A DNA stretch of 64,000 bases from Cellulosimicrobium cellulans (GTDB taxonomy: Bacteria; Actinomycetota; Actinomycetes; Actinomycetales; Cellulomonadaceae). The notes under the pieces are model-generated. The model was not told the DNA's origin. It made no database searches and saw nothing but the letters and a program-made list of their open reading frames with translations. Every line of letters begins with the position of its first letter. The stretch's first letter is position 1. The position numbers and the translations under genes are program-made. Location of the stretch: the NCBI RefSeq assembly GCF_006539945.1, contig NZ_BJNZ01000016.1:1-64000 (forward strand), written 5' to 3'. Positions 26,953 to 35,260 of this stretch are shown in pieces.

Positions 26953-27028
26953 CTCGGCGGCCCGACCGCCGAGAAGTGGGCTTCCGCCCCGGATCGGTCG
27001 CGATCGGGGGCCGATGTCCACTTCTCGG
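26953..27028. repeat. Two overlapping alternative hairpins between ureC and ureF
   Basis: Local hairpin: CTCGGCGG (26953-26960) with CCGCCGAG (26966-26973). Long inverted repeat: CCGAGAAGTGG (26969-26979) with CCACTTCTCGG (27018-27028), enclosing a further GATCG/CGATC stem. Bases 26969-26973 are shared, so the two folds exclude each other. The right arm overlaps the possible ureF start at 27014. Confidence 0.8.
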
Positions 27029-27847
27029 CGCGAGGCCGACGCGGGCGGACGGGCCGAGCTCATGCTCGCGCTGCTCGCCGACGCGCGGCTCCCGACCGGC
27101 GGGCACACGCAGTCTGCGGGGCTCGAGCCGGCGCTGCGGGCGGGGATGCCTCCCGCCCGCGTGCCCGACTACGTGCGCGCGCGTCTCGCCACGGTGACGC
27201 GCGTCGAGGCGGCGACGGCGGTCGTCGCGCGGCACGTCGCGCTCGAGGCCGCGGCGTGCGATCTCGCCGGCACGTGGCTCGCCTGGGTCGCCCGGACGCC
27301 GTCGCCCGCCCTGCGCGAGACGTCGCAGCGGCTGGGCCGCGGCTATCTGCGGCTCCTGCGCCGGCTGTGGGCCGGGCATCCCGCGGTCGCCGCGCTGGAC
27401 GAGGCCGCGGTGCTCGTCGCCGACGCGCGCCAGGCCGACGGGGTGCCCGACCCGGGCGAGGGCGCCACGTCGGCCGCACGGGCGCCGTCGGGCACCGGAC
27501 CCGGTGGGGGAGGGCGGGGAGCGACGAGCCGCAGGGCGCCGCAGCCCCCGCGACCGGTGGTGCTCGGCGTGACCGCCGCGTGCGCCGGGCTGTCCGCGCT
27601 CCAGGTCGCGCGGCTCGTCGGGTACGAGGACGTGCAGACCGTCGCCGCGGCGACGCTCAAGCTCGAGCCCGTCGACCCCGTCGTCGCGACGTCCTGGGTC
27701 GTCGCGGCCCAGCCCGCGATCGACGCGCTCGCCCACGACGTCGCCCACCTGACCGACCCTCGCGCGATCCCCGCGCACGGCGCACCGCTCGTCGAGCAGT
27801 GGGCCGAGATCCACGCCCGCACCACCGAGAGGCTGTTCAGTGCCTGA
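27014..27847 (+). CDS. ureF: Urease accessory protein UreF
   Basis: The 277-residue helical protein works with UreD and UreG to load CO2 and nickel into apo-urease. Core features are [37 protein letters not shown] and [36 protein letters not shown] Gly/Pro/Arg-rich insert of about 50 residues sits mid-protein (~155-195). The start is uncertain: ATG 27014 lies inside the inverted repeat, and ATG 27062 begins directly at the conserved core. A frame open from 26936 is rejected since it would translate the whole repeat. The 3' end overlaps ureG by 8 bases. Confidence 0.88.
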   Translation: MSTSRREADAGGRAELMLALLADARLPTGGHTQSAGLEPALRAGMPPARVPDYVRARLATVTRVEAATAVVARHVALEAAACDLAGTWLAWVARTPSPALRETSQRLGRGYLRLLRRLWAGHPAVAALDEAAVLVADARQADGVPDPGEGATSAARAPSGTGPGGGGRGATSRRAPQPPRPVVLGVTAACAGLSALQVARLVGYEDVQTVAAATLKLEPVDPVVATSWVVAAQPAIDALAHDVAHLTDPRAIPAHGAPLVEQWAEIHARTTERLFSA

Positions 27848-28658
27848 TCAGACGACCCCCGCCAGCACTCGTTCCTTGCGACTCGGCGTCGCCGGCCCCG
27901 TCGGCACGGGCAAGAGCTCGCTCATCGCGCTGCTGTGCCGCGAGCTGTCCGGCGTGCTGCAGCTCGGCGTCATCACGAACGACATCTACACCGACGAGGA
28001 CGCGCGGTTCCTGCGCTCCGCGGGCGTGCTCGACCCCGAGCGCATCCGCGCGGTCGAGACCGGCGCGTGCCCGCACACCGCGATCCGCGACGACGTGACC
28101 GCGAACCTCCTCGCGGTCGAGGACCTCGAGGAGGACTTCGCGCCGCTCGACGTCGCGCTCGTGGAGTCGGGCGGCGACAACCTCACCGCCACGTTCTCGC
28201 CCGCGCTCGTCGACGCGCAGATCTTCGTGCTCGACGTCGCGGGCGGCGGGGACGTCGCGCGCAAGGGCGGGCCGGGGATCGCCCGGGCGGACCTGCTCGT
28301 CGTCAACAAGACCGACCTCGCGCCGTACGTCGGGGTGGACGTGCCGCGGATGGTCCTCGACGCGACGGCCGCGCGCGACGGCGCCCCGGTGCTCGCCCTC
28401 TCGCGCCTCGACCGCGAGTCGATCGACGCGCTCACCACGTGGGTGCAGACGCTGCTCGCGGCGCACCGCGCGGGCGCGCACGTGCCGCAGGACCCGGGTC
28501 CGATGGCGCCGCACTTCCACGCGGACGAGGAGGGCGACGGCTTCCTCCACACGCACGAGGAGGGTGACGCGGTGCACGCCCACGGGCACGACCACCCCCA
28601 CTCCGACGTGCACGGCGACGCGGCCGCGGAGCCGGTGGCCGCCGTCGGGCGCGACTGA
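27840..28658 (+). CDS. ureG: Urease accessory GTPase UreG with C-terminal His-rich tail
   Basis: The 272-residue SIMIBI GTPase delivers nickel to urease. It has Walker A GPVGTGKS at 19-26, the nickel-binding CPH motif at 77-79, [13 protein letters not shown], and the NKTD base motif (VVNKTDLAP). The core ends near residue 215. It is followed by ~50 residues with ten His ([27 protein letters not shown]), likely a nickel-storage tail. His-rich segments in UreG are usually N-terminal, so this placement is unusual. GTG 27840 overlaps the ureF stop. Confidence 0.95.
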   Translation: MPDQTTPASTRSLRLGVAGPVGTGKSSLIALLCRELSGVLQLGVITNDIYTDEDARFLRSAGVLDPERIRAVETGACPHTAIRDDVTANLLAVEDLEEDFAPLDVALVESGGDNLTATFSPALVDAQIFVLDVAGGGDVARKGGPGIARADLLVVNKTDLAPYVGVDVPRMVLDATAARDGAPVLALSRLDRESIDALTTWVQTLLAAHRAGAHVPQDPGPMAPHFHADEEGDGFLHTHEEGDAVHAHGHDHPHSDVHGDAAAEPVAAVGRD

Positions 28659-28680
28659 GGCCCGGGGCGACGAGACGCTC

Positions 28681-29673
28681 GTGGACGAGGTGACGCGGGT
28701 CGGGGCGTACCGGGACGCGGGCCGGGTGCGCTGCGACCTGCGCCCCGGCGCGCTCAGCCCGCGCGTCCTGTCCACCGGGCCGGGCGTGGCCCGGGTCGCG
28801 CTCGTCGCGACGCGCGCGCTGCTCCTCGGGGGCGACCGCGTGCGGGTCGAGGTGCACGTGGGCGAGGGCGTCGAGCTCGAGCTCGTCGAGGTGTCGGGCA
28901 CCGTCGCGTACGCCGGGCGCGGCCGGTCGGCCTCGTGGGACGTGGACGTGCGGGTCGACGCCGGCGGGCTCCTCGTGTGGGACGCGCTGCCGTTCGTCGT
29001 GGCGGACGGGGCCGACGTCGAGCGCACCACGCGCGTGTCGCTCGCCGCCGGCGGAGCGCGGCGTGAGCAGGGCGTCGCGCTCCTGCGCGAGACGCTCGTC
29101 CTGGGCCGCTCGGGCGAGGTGGGGGGCCGGCTGCGGTCACGCACGCGCGTCGACCTGTCGGAACCTGCTGCCTCCCCGGCGCCCCGCGGTGTCGGCAGGA
29201 CCGGTGAGTCCGCGACGCCGGACGGGTCGGGACCTCCATGGCGGAGCGACCCGGCACGACCGGAGCACGTGCGCGAGCTCTTCGTCGAGGACCTCGACCT
29301 CGACGACGACCGCACCCTGCCCGGGATCCTCGGCGACGCGCGCGTCGTCGACTCGGTGCTGTGCCTCGGCGCCCGGCCTCCGGTGATCGACGCACTCTCC
29401 GGGACGCGCCCGGCACCCACCCAGCGGTCCGGCCCGCCCACGCCGGCCGGGCCGCTGCGGCTCGACCTCGACGGACCCGGCGCGATCGCCCGCCACCTCG
29501 GCGCGAGCACCCACGACGCCGGGATCGACGCCGTCGTGACGGCCTGGGCGGCACGCGCGCGGGCCGCCCGAAGGACGGTCTCGCCCGGCGACGACGCGCC
29601 GCCCTGCCGCGCCGCACCGTCGGGCACCGTTCACCGAGATCACCGCACGACACTGCTGACGACAGGAGCCTGA
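28681..29673 (+). CDS. ureD: Urease accessory protein UreD
   Basis: The 330-residue scaffold binds apo-urease and lets UreFG load nickel. It shows weak but consistent UreD landmarks: GPGVARVALVATRALLLGGDRV, VELVEVSGTVAY, LLVWDALPFVVADGADVERTTRVSLAAGG, and ETLVLGRSGEVGGRLRSRTRV. A ~35-residue Pro/Gly-rich insert follows residue 160. UreD sequences diverge fast, so the assignment rests on both motifs and position after ureG. GTG 28681 is chosen 22 bp past the ureG stop; ribosome-binding site is weak. Confidence 0.85.
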   Translation: MDEVTRVGAYRDAGRVRCDLRPGALSPRVLSTGPGVARVALVATRALLLGGDRVRVEVHVGEGVELELVEVSGTVAYAGRGRSASWDVDVRVDAGGLLVWDALPFVVADGADVERTTRVSLAAGGARREQGVALLRETLVLGRSGEVGGRLRSRTRVDLSEPAASPAPRGVGRTGESATPDGSGPPWRSDPARPEHVRELFVEDLDLDDDRTLPGILGDARVVDSVLCLGARPPVIDALSGTRPAPTQRSGPPTPAGPLRLDLDGPGAIARHLGASTHDAGIDAVVTAWAARARAARRTVSPGDDAPPCRAAPSGTVHRDHRTTLLTTGA

Positions 29674-29674
29674 C

Positions 29675-30691
29675 ATGCACGTCCCCGACCACTTCCTCAA
29701 CGACCCCACGTCGGCGACGACCGCCGTCGTGTCCCTCGCCGCCGTCGGCTACGCCGCGTACCGGGCGCGCGAGGACCTCACCCCGCGCCGCGTCGCGCTC
29801 ACGGCCGCGACGACCGGGTTCGTCTTCGCCGTCCAGATGCTCAACTACCCGGTCGCGTCCGGGACGAGCGGGCATCTCATGGGCGGGGCGCTCGCCGCGG
29901 CGCTCGTCGGTCCGTGGCTCGGCATGCTGTCCGTGACGCTCGTGCTGCTCGTCCAGGCGCTCGTCTTCGCCGACGGCGGGCTCACCGCGCTGGGCACGAA
30001 CGTGCTGCTCATGGCGGTGGTCGGGACGCTCGTCGGCTGGGCGGCGACGCGCGGCGTCCTGCGCCTGACGCGCGGCCGGGGCGCGGCCGGCGCCGCGGGC
30101 GTGGGGGCGTTCGTGAGCGTGCCCGCCTCGGCGGCGGTGTTCGCCGGGTTCTTCGCCGTCGGCGGGACGGTGCCGGTCCCGGTGGGCGAGCTCGTCGGTC
30201 AGATGCTCTCCGTGCACACGGTGATCGGGCTCGGCGAGGCGCTGATCACCGCGGGCGTCGTCGGTCTCGTGCTCGCGGTCGCGCCGGGTGTCGCGGCGGT
30301 CGAGGGTCCGGCTCGCTCCGCGGCGAACGGCCCCCTGGTGCCCGACGCCGTGGCCTCGCCCGGTGCGGCGGTCTCGCCCGGTGCGGTGCGGCGCGCGGTG
30401 CTCGCGCTCGGGTCGGGCGCGCTGCTCGCCGCGGTCGTCGTGTCGTCGTTCGCGGCGGCCACGCCGGACGGCCTCGAGGCGACGGCCGAGTCGGTCGGCT
30501 TCGCCGACGCGGCGCGCGACCACGCGTTCGCGGGGATGCCGCTCGCCGACTACGGCGAGGCCGGCGGGATCTTCGTCGGCGTCGCTGGCCTCGTGGGCGT
30601 GGCCCTGGCCGTCGCGCTCACGGCCGGCCTCCTCACCGCCGGCCTGCGCGCGACCACCCACCGCCGCGCGGCGACCTCCCCGTCCGCCTGA
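29675..30691 (+). CDS. NikM-NikN fusion, substrate-binding part of an ECF-type nickel transporter
   Basis: The 338-residue membrane protein begins MHVPDHFL, the N-terminal metal-loop signature of CbiM/NikM in which His2 binds the metal. Six to seven hydrophobic helices follow through residue ~215. After a linker, a C-terminal NikN-like part has one helix (LALGSGALLAAVVVSSFAAATPDGLEATAESVGF), an extracytoplasmic loop and a final helix. It should import Ni2+ for urease. No NikQ or NikO gene follows in the window. The ATG overlaps the ureD end region, with AGGAG upstream, so it is the last gene of the urease operon. Confidence 0.88.
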   Translation: MHVPDHFLNDPTSATTAVVSLAAVGYAAYRAREDLTPRRVALTAATTGFVFAVQMLNYPVASGTSGHLMGGALAAALVGPWLGMLSVTLVLLVQALVFADGGLTALGTNVLLMAVVGTLVGWAATRGVLRLTRGRGAAGAAGVGAFVSVPASAAVFAGFFAVGGTVPVPVGELVGQMLSVHTVIGLGEALITAGVVGLVLAVAPGVAAVEGPARSAANGPLVPDAVASPGAAVSPGAVRRAVLALGSGALLAAVVVSSFAAATPDGLEATAESVGFADAARDHAFAGMPLADYGEAGGIFVGVAGLVGVALAVALTAGLLTAGLRATTHRRAATSPSA

Positions 30692-30705
30692 CGGCCACCC
30701 CTGCC

Positions 30706-30764
30706 GAGGTAGAGCCCTGGTCGCGCGAGGTAGAGCCCTGGTCAGCCGAGGTAGAGCCCTGGTC
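30706..30764 (+). repeat. R1 repeat locus E: three forward 21-bp units
   Basis: GAGGTAGAGCCCTGGTC occurs three times, identical, at 30706, 30727 and 30748. It starts 15 bp past the nikMN stop and lies in the gap between convergent genes. Confidence 0.92.
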
Positions 30765-30839
30765 GGAGAGCTGCCCACGAGCAGGGTTCTACTGCGCCGC
30801 CCAGGCGCCCCCGGTGCGTCGCAGGGCCTCGGCCCTGCC

Positions 30840-31346
30840 CTACCGGACCAACCGGATCTCGATGATCCCGCCGAAGCGGGCGTCGGCGTGCCGAGGGCCG
30901 TCGGGCTCGAATCCGTTGCGCGCGGAGAAGTGCCGCGCGCGCGGGTTCTCCTCGGCCACCCAGACCTGCGCCGGCCCGGGCGGGACGACGACGTCGAGCA
31001 GGGCCTGTCCCGTCCCCGTCCCGTGGTGCTCGGGCAGCACGTACAACGAGTACAGCTCGATGTCCCGCGCGGGCGTGTGGCTGCCGACCTCCCGCGACGG
31101 GCCGCCGATGCCGAACCCGACCACCGCGTCGTCTCTCTCCGCGACGATGATCCGGATGCGGCCGGGCGAAGCCTGCGGCCCGAGCCAGCTCTTCCACGAC
31201 GAGGTGCGTTCCTCGAGGGTGGCGGTCTGCCAGAACGAGTCGGGCACGAGGTCGGCGTAGGTCGCGCGCCACACGGTGTGGTGCACGAGCGCGAGACGCG
31301 TGGCGTCGTCGGGCTCGGCGGGTCGGAGCAGCACGGGGACGACCAC
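30840..31346 (-). CDS. GNAT-family N-acetyltransferase
   Basis: The 168-residue acetyltransferase has VVVPVLLRPAEPDDATRLALVHHTVWRATYADLVPD at the N-terminus. The acetyl-CoA motif A is YSLYVLPEHHGTGTGQALLD (Q/RxxGxG/A form HGTGTGQA), and VAEENPRARHFSARNGFEPDG is the C-terminal motif B. Substrate is unknown. GTG 31346 is chosen because upstream codons would translate R1 repeat units. It sits between nikMN and urtA on the opposite strand, interrupting an otherwise co-directional urea island, with R1 arrays on both sides. Confidence 0.8.
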   Translation of the reverse strand: MVVPVLLRPAEPDDATRLALVHHTVWRATYADLVPDSFWQTATLEERTSSWKSWLGPQASPGRIRIIVAERDDAVVGFGIGGPSREVGSHTPARDIELYSLYVLPEHHGTGTGQALLDVVVPPGPAQVWVAEENPRARHFSARNGFEPDGPRHADARFGGIIEIRLVR

Positions 31347-31352
31347 CGTCGC

Positions 31353-31442
31353 GAGGTAGGGCTCCGGTCCCGCGAGGTAGAGACGAGGTTCGAGAACGCT
31401 CCACGACCAGGGCTCTACCTCGGCCGACCAGGGCTCTACCTC
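31353..31442. repeat. R1 repeat locus F: two degenerate forward plus two inverted units
   Basis: Forward GAGGTAGGGCTCCGGTC at 31353 and GAGGTAGAGACGAGGTT at 31374 are followed by inverted GACCAGGGCTCTACCTC at 31405 and 31426, all 21 bp apart within a set. It lies just upstream of the GNAT start. Confidence 0.85.
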
Positions 31443-31461
31443 GGCGGACGCTCTCCAGCGC

Positions 31462-31498
31462 GTGACCGGATCGTGACCGTGTGACACGCGCCGTTAAC
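31462..31498. promoter_or_regulatory. GTGAC direct-repeat cluster, candidate GlnR-type nitrogen operator
   Basis: GTGAC at 31462 and 31473 are spaced N6, a third GTGAC is at 31481, and GTTAAC at 31493; GAAAC and GTCAC follow at 31517 and 31527. Actinobacterial GlnR sites are gTnAc-N6-GaAAc. The GAAAC half is imperfect here, so this is a candidate only. Confidence 0.4.
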
Positions 31499-31571
31499 AA
31501 GGCGGGCAGATCGGCCGAAACACGGCGTCACTAGCGTCGACACCAGTGGGCACCACCCCGGGCACATCCTC

Positions 31572-31587
31572 GTATACATGCCTGTAC
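31572..31587. promoter_or_regulatory. Candidate operator GTATAC-N6-GTAC upstream of urtA
   Basis: GTATACATGCC matches the ureA-upstream word GTATACACGCC, and the second GTAC starts 12 bp after the first, the same spacing as at ureA. It lies 102-117 bp before the urtA start. Confidence 0.5.
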
Positions 31588-31688
31588 CCGGTGCTCGCGG
31601 CGAGCGACCGCCTGCCCGGCGGCCGCCGGCCTCCTGCTGAGAAACCTGCGGAGAACTCCGCTGTGCGAACCTCGCTGAAAGGACTCTC

Positions 31689-32954
31689 GTGACACCTTCA
31701 CGCGCCACGACCCGTCTCGCCCCGGCCGCCGCTCTCGTCGTCCTCGCGCTCACGCTCACCGCGTGCGGCGCGAAGACGGAGACCGGCGACGGCGCGGGCG
31801 CCGCGACCAGCGCCGCCGAGAGCTGCGTCGACACCTCCGGCGACACCGTCAAGATCGGCTTCCTCAACTCGCTCTCCGGCACCATGGCGATCTCCGAGCA
31901 GACCGTCGCCGACTCGCTCGCCCTCGCGGCCGAGGAGATCAACGCCGACGGCGGCGTGCTCGGCAAGCAGCTCGAGATCGTCCAGGAGGACGGCCAGTCC
32001 GAGCCCACCGTCTTCGCGGAGAAGGCGGAGAAGCTCATCACGAGCGACTGCGTGGCCGCGGTGTTCGGCGGCTGGACGTCCGCCTCGCGCAAGGCCATGC
32101 TCCCCGTCTTCGAGGCCCAGGACTCGCTGCTCTTCTACCCGGTCCAGTACGAGGGCCTCGAGTCGTCGCCGAACATCTTCTACACCGGAGCGACGACCAA
32201 CCAGCAGATCGTCCCCGCGCTCGACTACCTCAAGGAGCAGGGGGTCGAGTCGATCTTCCTCGTCGGCTCCGACTACGTCTTCCCGCGCACGGCGAACAAG
32301 ATCATCAACGCCTACGCGGAGGCGAACGGCATCGAGGTCCTCGGCGAGGAGTACGCGCCCCTCGGCCACACCGACTTCTCCACGATCGTCAACAAGGTGA
32401 AGTCCGCCGGGGCGGACGCCGTGTTCAACACGCTCAACGGCGACTCCAACGTCGCGTTCTTCAAGGAGTACAAGAACGCGGGCCTCGGCCCGGACACCAT
32501 GCCGGTCGTGTCGGTGTCGATCGCCGAGGAGGAGGTGGGCGGCGTCGGCGTCGAGAACGTCGAGGGCCAGCTCACGGCCTGGAACTACTACCAGACCCTC
32601 GACAGCCCGGAGAACACCACGTTCGTCGAGGCGTTCCAGGCGAAGTACGGCGCCGACCGCGTGACGTCCGACCCGATGGAGGCGGCGTACACCTCGCTCT
32701 ACCTGTGGAAGGGCATGGTCGAGAAGGCCGAGTCGTTCGACGTCGCCGACGTCCAGGAGGCCGCCGACGGCGTCACCTTCGACGCGCCGGAGGGCTCCGT
32801 CACCGTGAACGGCGACAACCACCACATCGCCAAGACCGCGCTCATCGGCAAGATCGGCCCCGACGGCCTCATCTACACCGAGTGGAGCTCGGGCGAGCCG
32901 ATCGAGCCCGACCCGTACCTCGAGGGCTACGACTGGGCCGAGGGCCTCTCGTAG
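31689..32954 (+). CDS. urtA: Urea ABC transporter, substrate-binding lipoprotein
   Basis: The 421-residue lipoprotein has a signal peptide ending in LTLTAC, with Cys26 as the lipidation site. A periplasmic-binding fold of the Leu/Ile/Val class follows, with UrtA signatures [67 protein letters not shown] and [14 protein letters not shown]. It captures urea outside the membrane for UrtBCDE. GTG 31689 has AAAGGAC upstream. The 200-bp leader region holds candidate GlnR-type and GTATAC sites. A two-state hairpin after its stop could raise its level over urtBCDE. Confidence 0.95.
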   Translation: MTPSRATTRLAPAAALVVLALTLTACGAKTETGDGAGAATSAAESCVDTSGDTVKIGFLNSLSGTMAISEQTVADSLALAAEEINADGGVLGKQLEIVQEDGQSEPTVFAEKAEKLITSDCVAAVFGGWTSASRKAMLPVFEAQDSLLFYPVQYEGLESSPNIFYTGATTNQQIVPALDYLKEQGVESIFLVGSDYVFPRTANKIINAYAEANGIEVLGEEYAPLGHTDFSTIVNKVKSAGADAVFNTLNGDSNVAFFKEYKNAGLGPDTMPVVSVSIAEEEVGGVGVENVEGQLTAWNYYQTLDSPENTTFVEAFQAKYGADRVTSDPMEAAYTSLYLWKGMVEKAESFDVADVQEAADGVTFDAPEGSVTVNGDNHHIAKTALIGKIGPDGLIYTEWSSGEPIEPDPYLEGYDWAEGLS

Positions 32955-32964
32955 TGGGGGAGCT

Positions 32965-33085
32965 CCGCCGGGCGTGAGCCCGGCGGGGACCGGGGTGTGC
33001 GCGCCGGGTCTACCATCCGCCCGCTCGTTCCTCGCGGGCTCCCGCCAGACCCGCCACGACCCGGGGCGCACACCCCGGTCCCCGC
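32965..33085. repeat. Local GTGA-loop hairpin overlapping a 20-bp inverted repeat between urtA and urtB
   Basis: CCGCCGGGC (32965-32973) pairs with GCCCGGCGG (32978-32986) across a GTGA loop, 10 bases past the urtA stop. A perfect 20-bp inverted repeat joins 32983-33002 with 33066-33085, and CGGGTCT/AGACCCG adds a stem inside. The folds share 32983-32986. A partial terminator or mRNA-stabilising structure is likely. Confidence 0.85.
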
Positions 33086-33155
33086 CTCTCCCGTCACCTC
33101 GCCGCACGCCTCACCCTGTCCACCTCGCACGCACTCACCGGAAGGCGTACCGCCC

Positions 33156-34040
33156 ATGGACGTGCTGTTCTCGCAGCTCTTCGCGGGGCTGAGCCTCGGC
33201 TCCGTCCTGCTCCTCGCCGCCCTCGGGCTGGCGCTCACGTTCGGCCAGATGGGCGTCATCAACATGGCGCACGGCGAGTTCATGATGGCGGGCGCCTACA
33301 CGGCGTTCGTCGTGCAGGGGGTCGTCGGGAACGCCGGCGTCTCGCTGCTCGTGTCGCTGCCGCTCGGGTTCCTCGTCGGCGGCCTGCTCGGCCTGCTGCT
33401 CGAGGCGACGCTCATCCACCGCATGTACAAGCGGCCGCTCGACACGCTCCTCGTCACGTGGGGCGTCGCGCTCGTGCTCCAGCAGGTCGCGCGCGACGTG
33501 TTCGGCGCCCCCAACGTCGACGTGCGCGCCCCGGCCTGGCTGAGCGGCGCCGTCGACCTGTTCGGCCTGGCCGTGCCCAAGACGCGCGTGTTCATCCTCG
33601 CGCTCGCGGTCGTCGCGGTCGTCGCGCTCGCCGTCGTGCTCAAGGTGACGCCGCTCGGGCGGCGGATCCGCGCCGTCGTGCAGAACCGCGACCTCGCCGA
33701 GGCCAGCGGCGTCTCCACGCGGACGACGGACCGCCTGACGTTCTTCATCGGCTCCGGTCTCGCCGGGATCGCGGGCGTCGCGCTCACGCTCCTCGGGTCG
33801 ATCGGCCCGACGCTCGGCACGAGCTACATCGTCGACGCGTTCCTCGTCGTCGTCGCGGGCGGCATCGGGCAGATCAAGGGCACGGTCATCGCAGCGTTCG
33901 CGCTCGGGCTGCTCCAGGCGACCTTCGAGTACTCCACGACGGCGAGCATCGCCAAGGTGCTCGTGTTCGTCGTCATCGTCGTCTTCCTCCAGGTGCGACC
34001 CCAGGGCCTCGTGTCGGTCCGGACGAGGAGCCTCGCATGA
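33156..34040 (+). CDS. urtB: Urea ABC transporter permease UrtB
   Basis: The 294-residue integral membrane protein is of the LivH class. The N-terminus FAGLSLGSVLLLAALGLALTFGQMGVINMAHGEFMMAGAYTAF is diagnostic, and the coupling segment is GRRIRAVVQNRDLAEASGVSTRTTDRLTF. It ends VRPQGLVSVRTRSLA. GGAAGG lies 11 bp upstream of the ATG. The frame could extend upstream to 32997, but that part translates the inverted repeat. urtC overlaps by 4 bases. Confidence 0.95.
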   Translation: MDVLFSQLFAGLSLGSVLLLAALGLALTFGQMGVINMAHGEFMMAGAYTAFVVQGVVGNAGVSLLVSLPLGFLVGGLLGLLLEATLIHRMYKRPLDTLLVTWGVALVLQQVARDVFGAPNVDVRAPAWLSGAVDLFGLAVPKTRVFILALAVVAVVALAVVLKVTPLGRRIRAVVQNRDLAEASGVSTRTTDRLTFFIGSGLAGIAGVALTLLGSIGPTLGTSYIVDAFLVVVAGGIGQIKGTVIAAFALGLLQATFEYSTTASIAKVLVFVVIVVFLQVRPQGLVSVRTRSLA

Positions 34041-35260
34041 GCGCCGTCACGACCGGGGGCACGTCCCGGCTCACCGCCCTGTACCGCTCCTCGCGCGCCC
34101 GCGTGATCGTCGGGTTCGCCGTCGCGGCGGTCCTGCTGTTCGCCGTCGCGCCCGCGACGCTGTCCACGTTCCGCCTCGGCCTGCTCGGCAAGTTCCTGTG
34201 CCTCGCCATGGTCGCGGTCGGCATCGGCCTCGCCTGGGGGCGGGGCGGGATGCTCACGCTCGGGCAGGGCGTGTTCTTCGGCCTCGGCGCCTACATCATG
34301 GCGATGCACCTCAAGCTTGCCGATGCCGGGCCGGGCGGGGTGCCGGACTTCATGATGCTCTACGGCTCGGGCGAGGTGCCGGGCTGGTGGGAGCCGTTCC
34401 GGTCGCCCGTCGTGACCATCCTCGCCATCGCCGTCGTGCCGGCCGGCCTCGCCGCGCTGCTCGGGTTCGCCGTCTTCACGCGGCGCGTCCGGGGCGCGTA
34501 CTTCGCGATCCTGTCGCAGGCGCTCGCGGCCGCGTTCGCGATCCTGCTCATCGGTCAGCAGGCGACGACGGGCGGCACCAACGGCCTCAACGGGTTCCGG
34601 TCGTTCTTCGGTTACGACCTCGCCGACCCGGTGAACAAGCGCATGCTGTTCTTCATCGCCGCGGGCGCCCTGCTCGTCATGGTCGCGATCGCGCGCCAGC
34701 TCATGGTGTCGCGGTTCGGCGAGCTGCTCGTCGCCGTGCGCGACCAGGAGAACCGGGTCCGGTTCCTCGGCTACGACCCCGCGAAGGTCAAGGTCGTCGC
34801 GTACGCGGTCGCGGCGTTCATGGCGGCCGTGGGCGGTGCGCTGTTCGTGCCGATCGTCGGGATCATCTCGCCCGCCGACGTGGGTGTCGTGCCGTCCATC
34901 GGGTTCCTCATCGGCGTCGCCATCGGTGGCCGCGCGACGCTCCTCGGCCCGGTGCTCGGGTCGATCGCCGTGAGCTGGGCGCAGACGAGCCTGTCCGAGG
35001 CGTTCCCGTCCGGCTGGATCTACGCCCAGGGCGCTCTGTTCATCCTCGTCGTCGCGTTCCTTCCCGGCGGGCTCGCCGAGCTGTTCACGCGGTGGCGCCG
35101 CTCACGCCGCGGCTCCGTGCCCGACGGCGGCGCGCCCGCCCCGGCAGACGGCGGCACCGCGGCCGGGGGCCGCCCGGGCGAGCCGGACTCTGGTGACCCG
35201 ACGGCCGAGGCGCCGACCGCCGTCGACCACGACCCCGCGACCTCCGGGAGGACCGCATGA
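34037..35260 (+). CDS. urtC: Urea ABC transporter permease UrtC
   Basis: The 407-residue LivM-class permease has GLAWGRGGMLTLGQGVFFGLGAYIMAMHLKL, RGAYFAILSQALAAAFAIL, the TGGTNGLNG loop and LLVAVRDQENRVRFLGYDPAKVK as the coupling helix region. After ~residue 355 a 50-residue disordered Pro/Gly/Asp tail extends the protein. ATGA overlap with urtB shows translational coupling. Confidence 0.95.
   Translation: MSAVTTGGTSRLTALYRSSRARVIVGFAVAAVLLFAVAPATLSTFRLGLLGKFLCLAMVAVGIGLAWGRGGMLTLGQGVFFGLGAYIMAMHLKLADAGPGGVPDFMMLYGSGEVPGWWEPFRSPVVTILAIAVVPAGLAALLGFAVFTRRVRGAYFAILSQALAAAFAILLIGQQATTGGTNGLNGFRSFFGYDLADPVNKRMLFFIAAGALLVMVAIARQLMVSRFGELLVAVRDQENRVRFLGYDPAKVKVVAYAVAAFMAAVGGALFVPIVGIISPADVGVVPSIGFLIGVAIGGRATLLGPVLGSIAVSWAQTSLSEAFPSGWIYAQGALFILVVAFLPGGLAELFTRWRRSRRGSVPDGGAPAPADGGTAAGGRPGEPDSGDPTAEAPTAVDHDPATSGRTA

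Noticed and set aside
26936-27013. UreF start at 26936
   Set aside because: It would translate an entire inverted repeat, with no family similarity before the core at about 27062.
30706-31442. Peptides with EVEPWSR-type heptads as coding tandem-repeat proteins
   Set aside because: The heptads are just the 21-bp R1 units read in frame. They occur at the ends of frames whose conserved domains start later, and in intergenic DNA.
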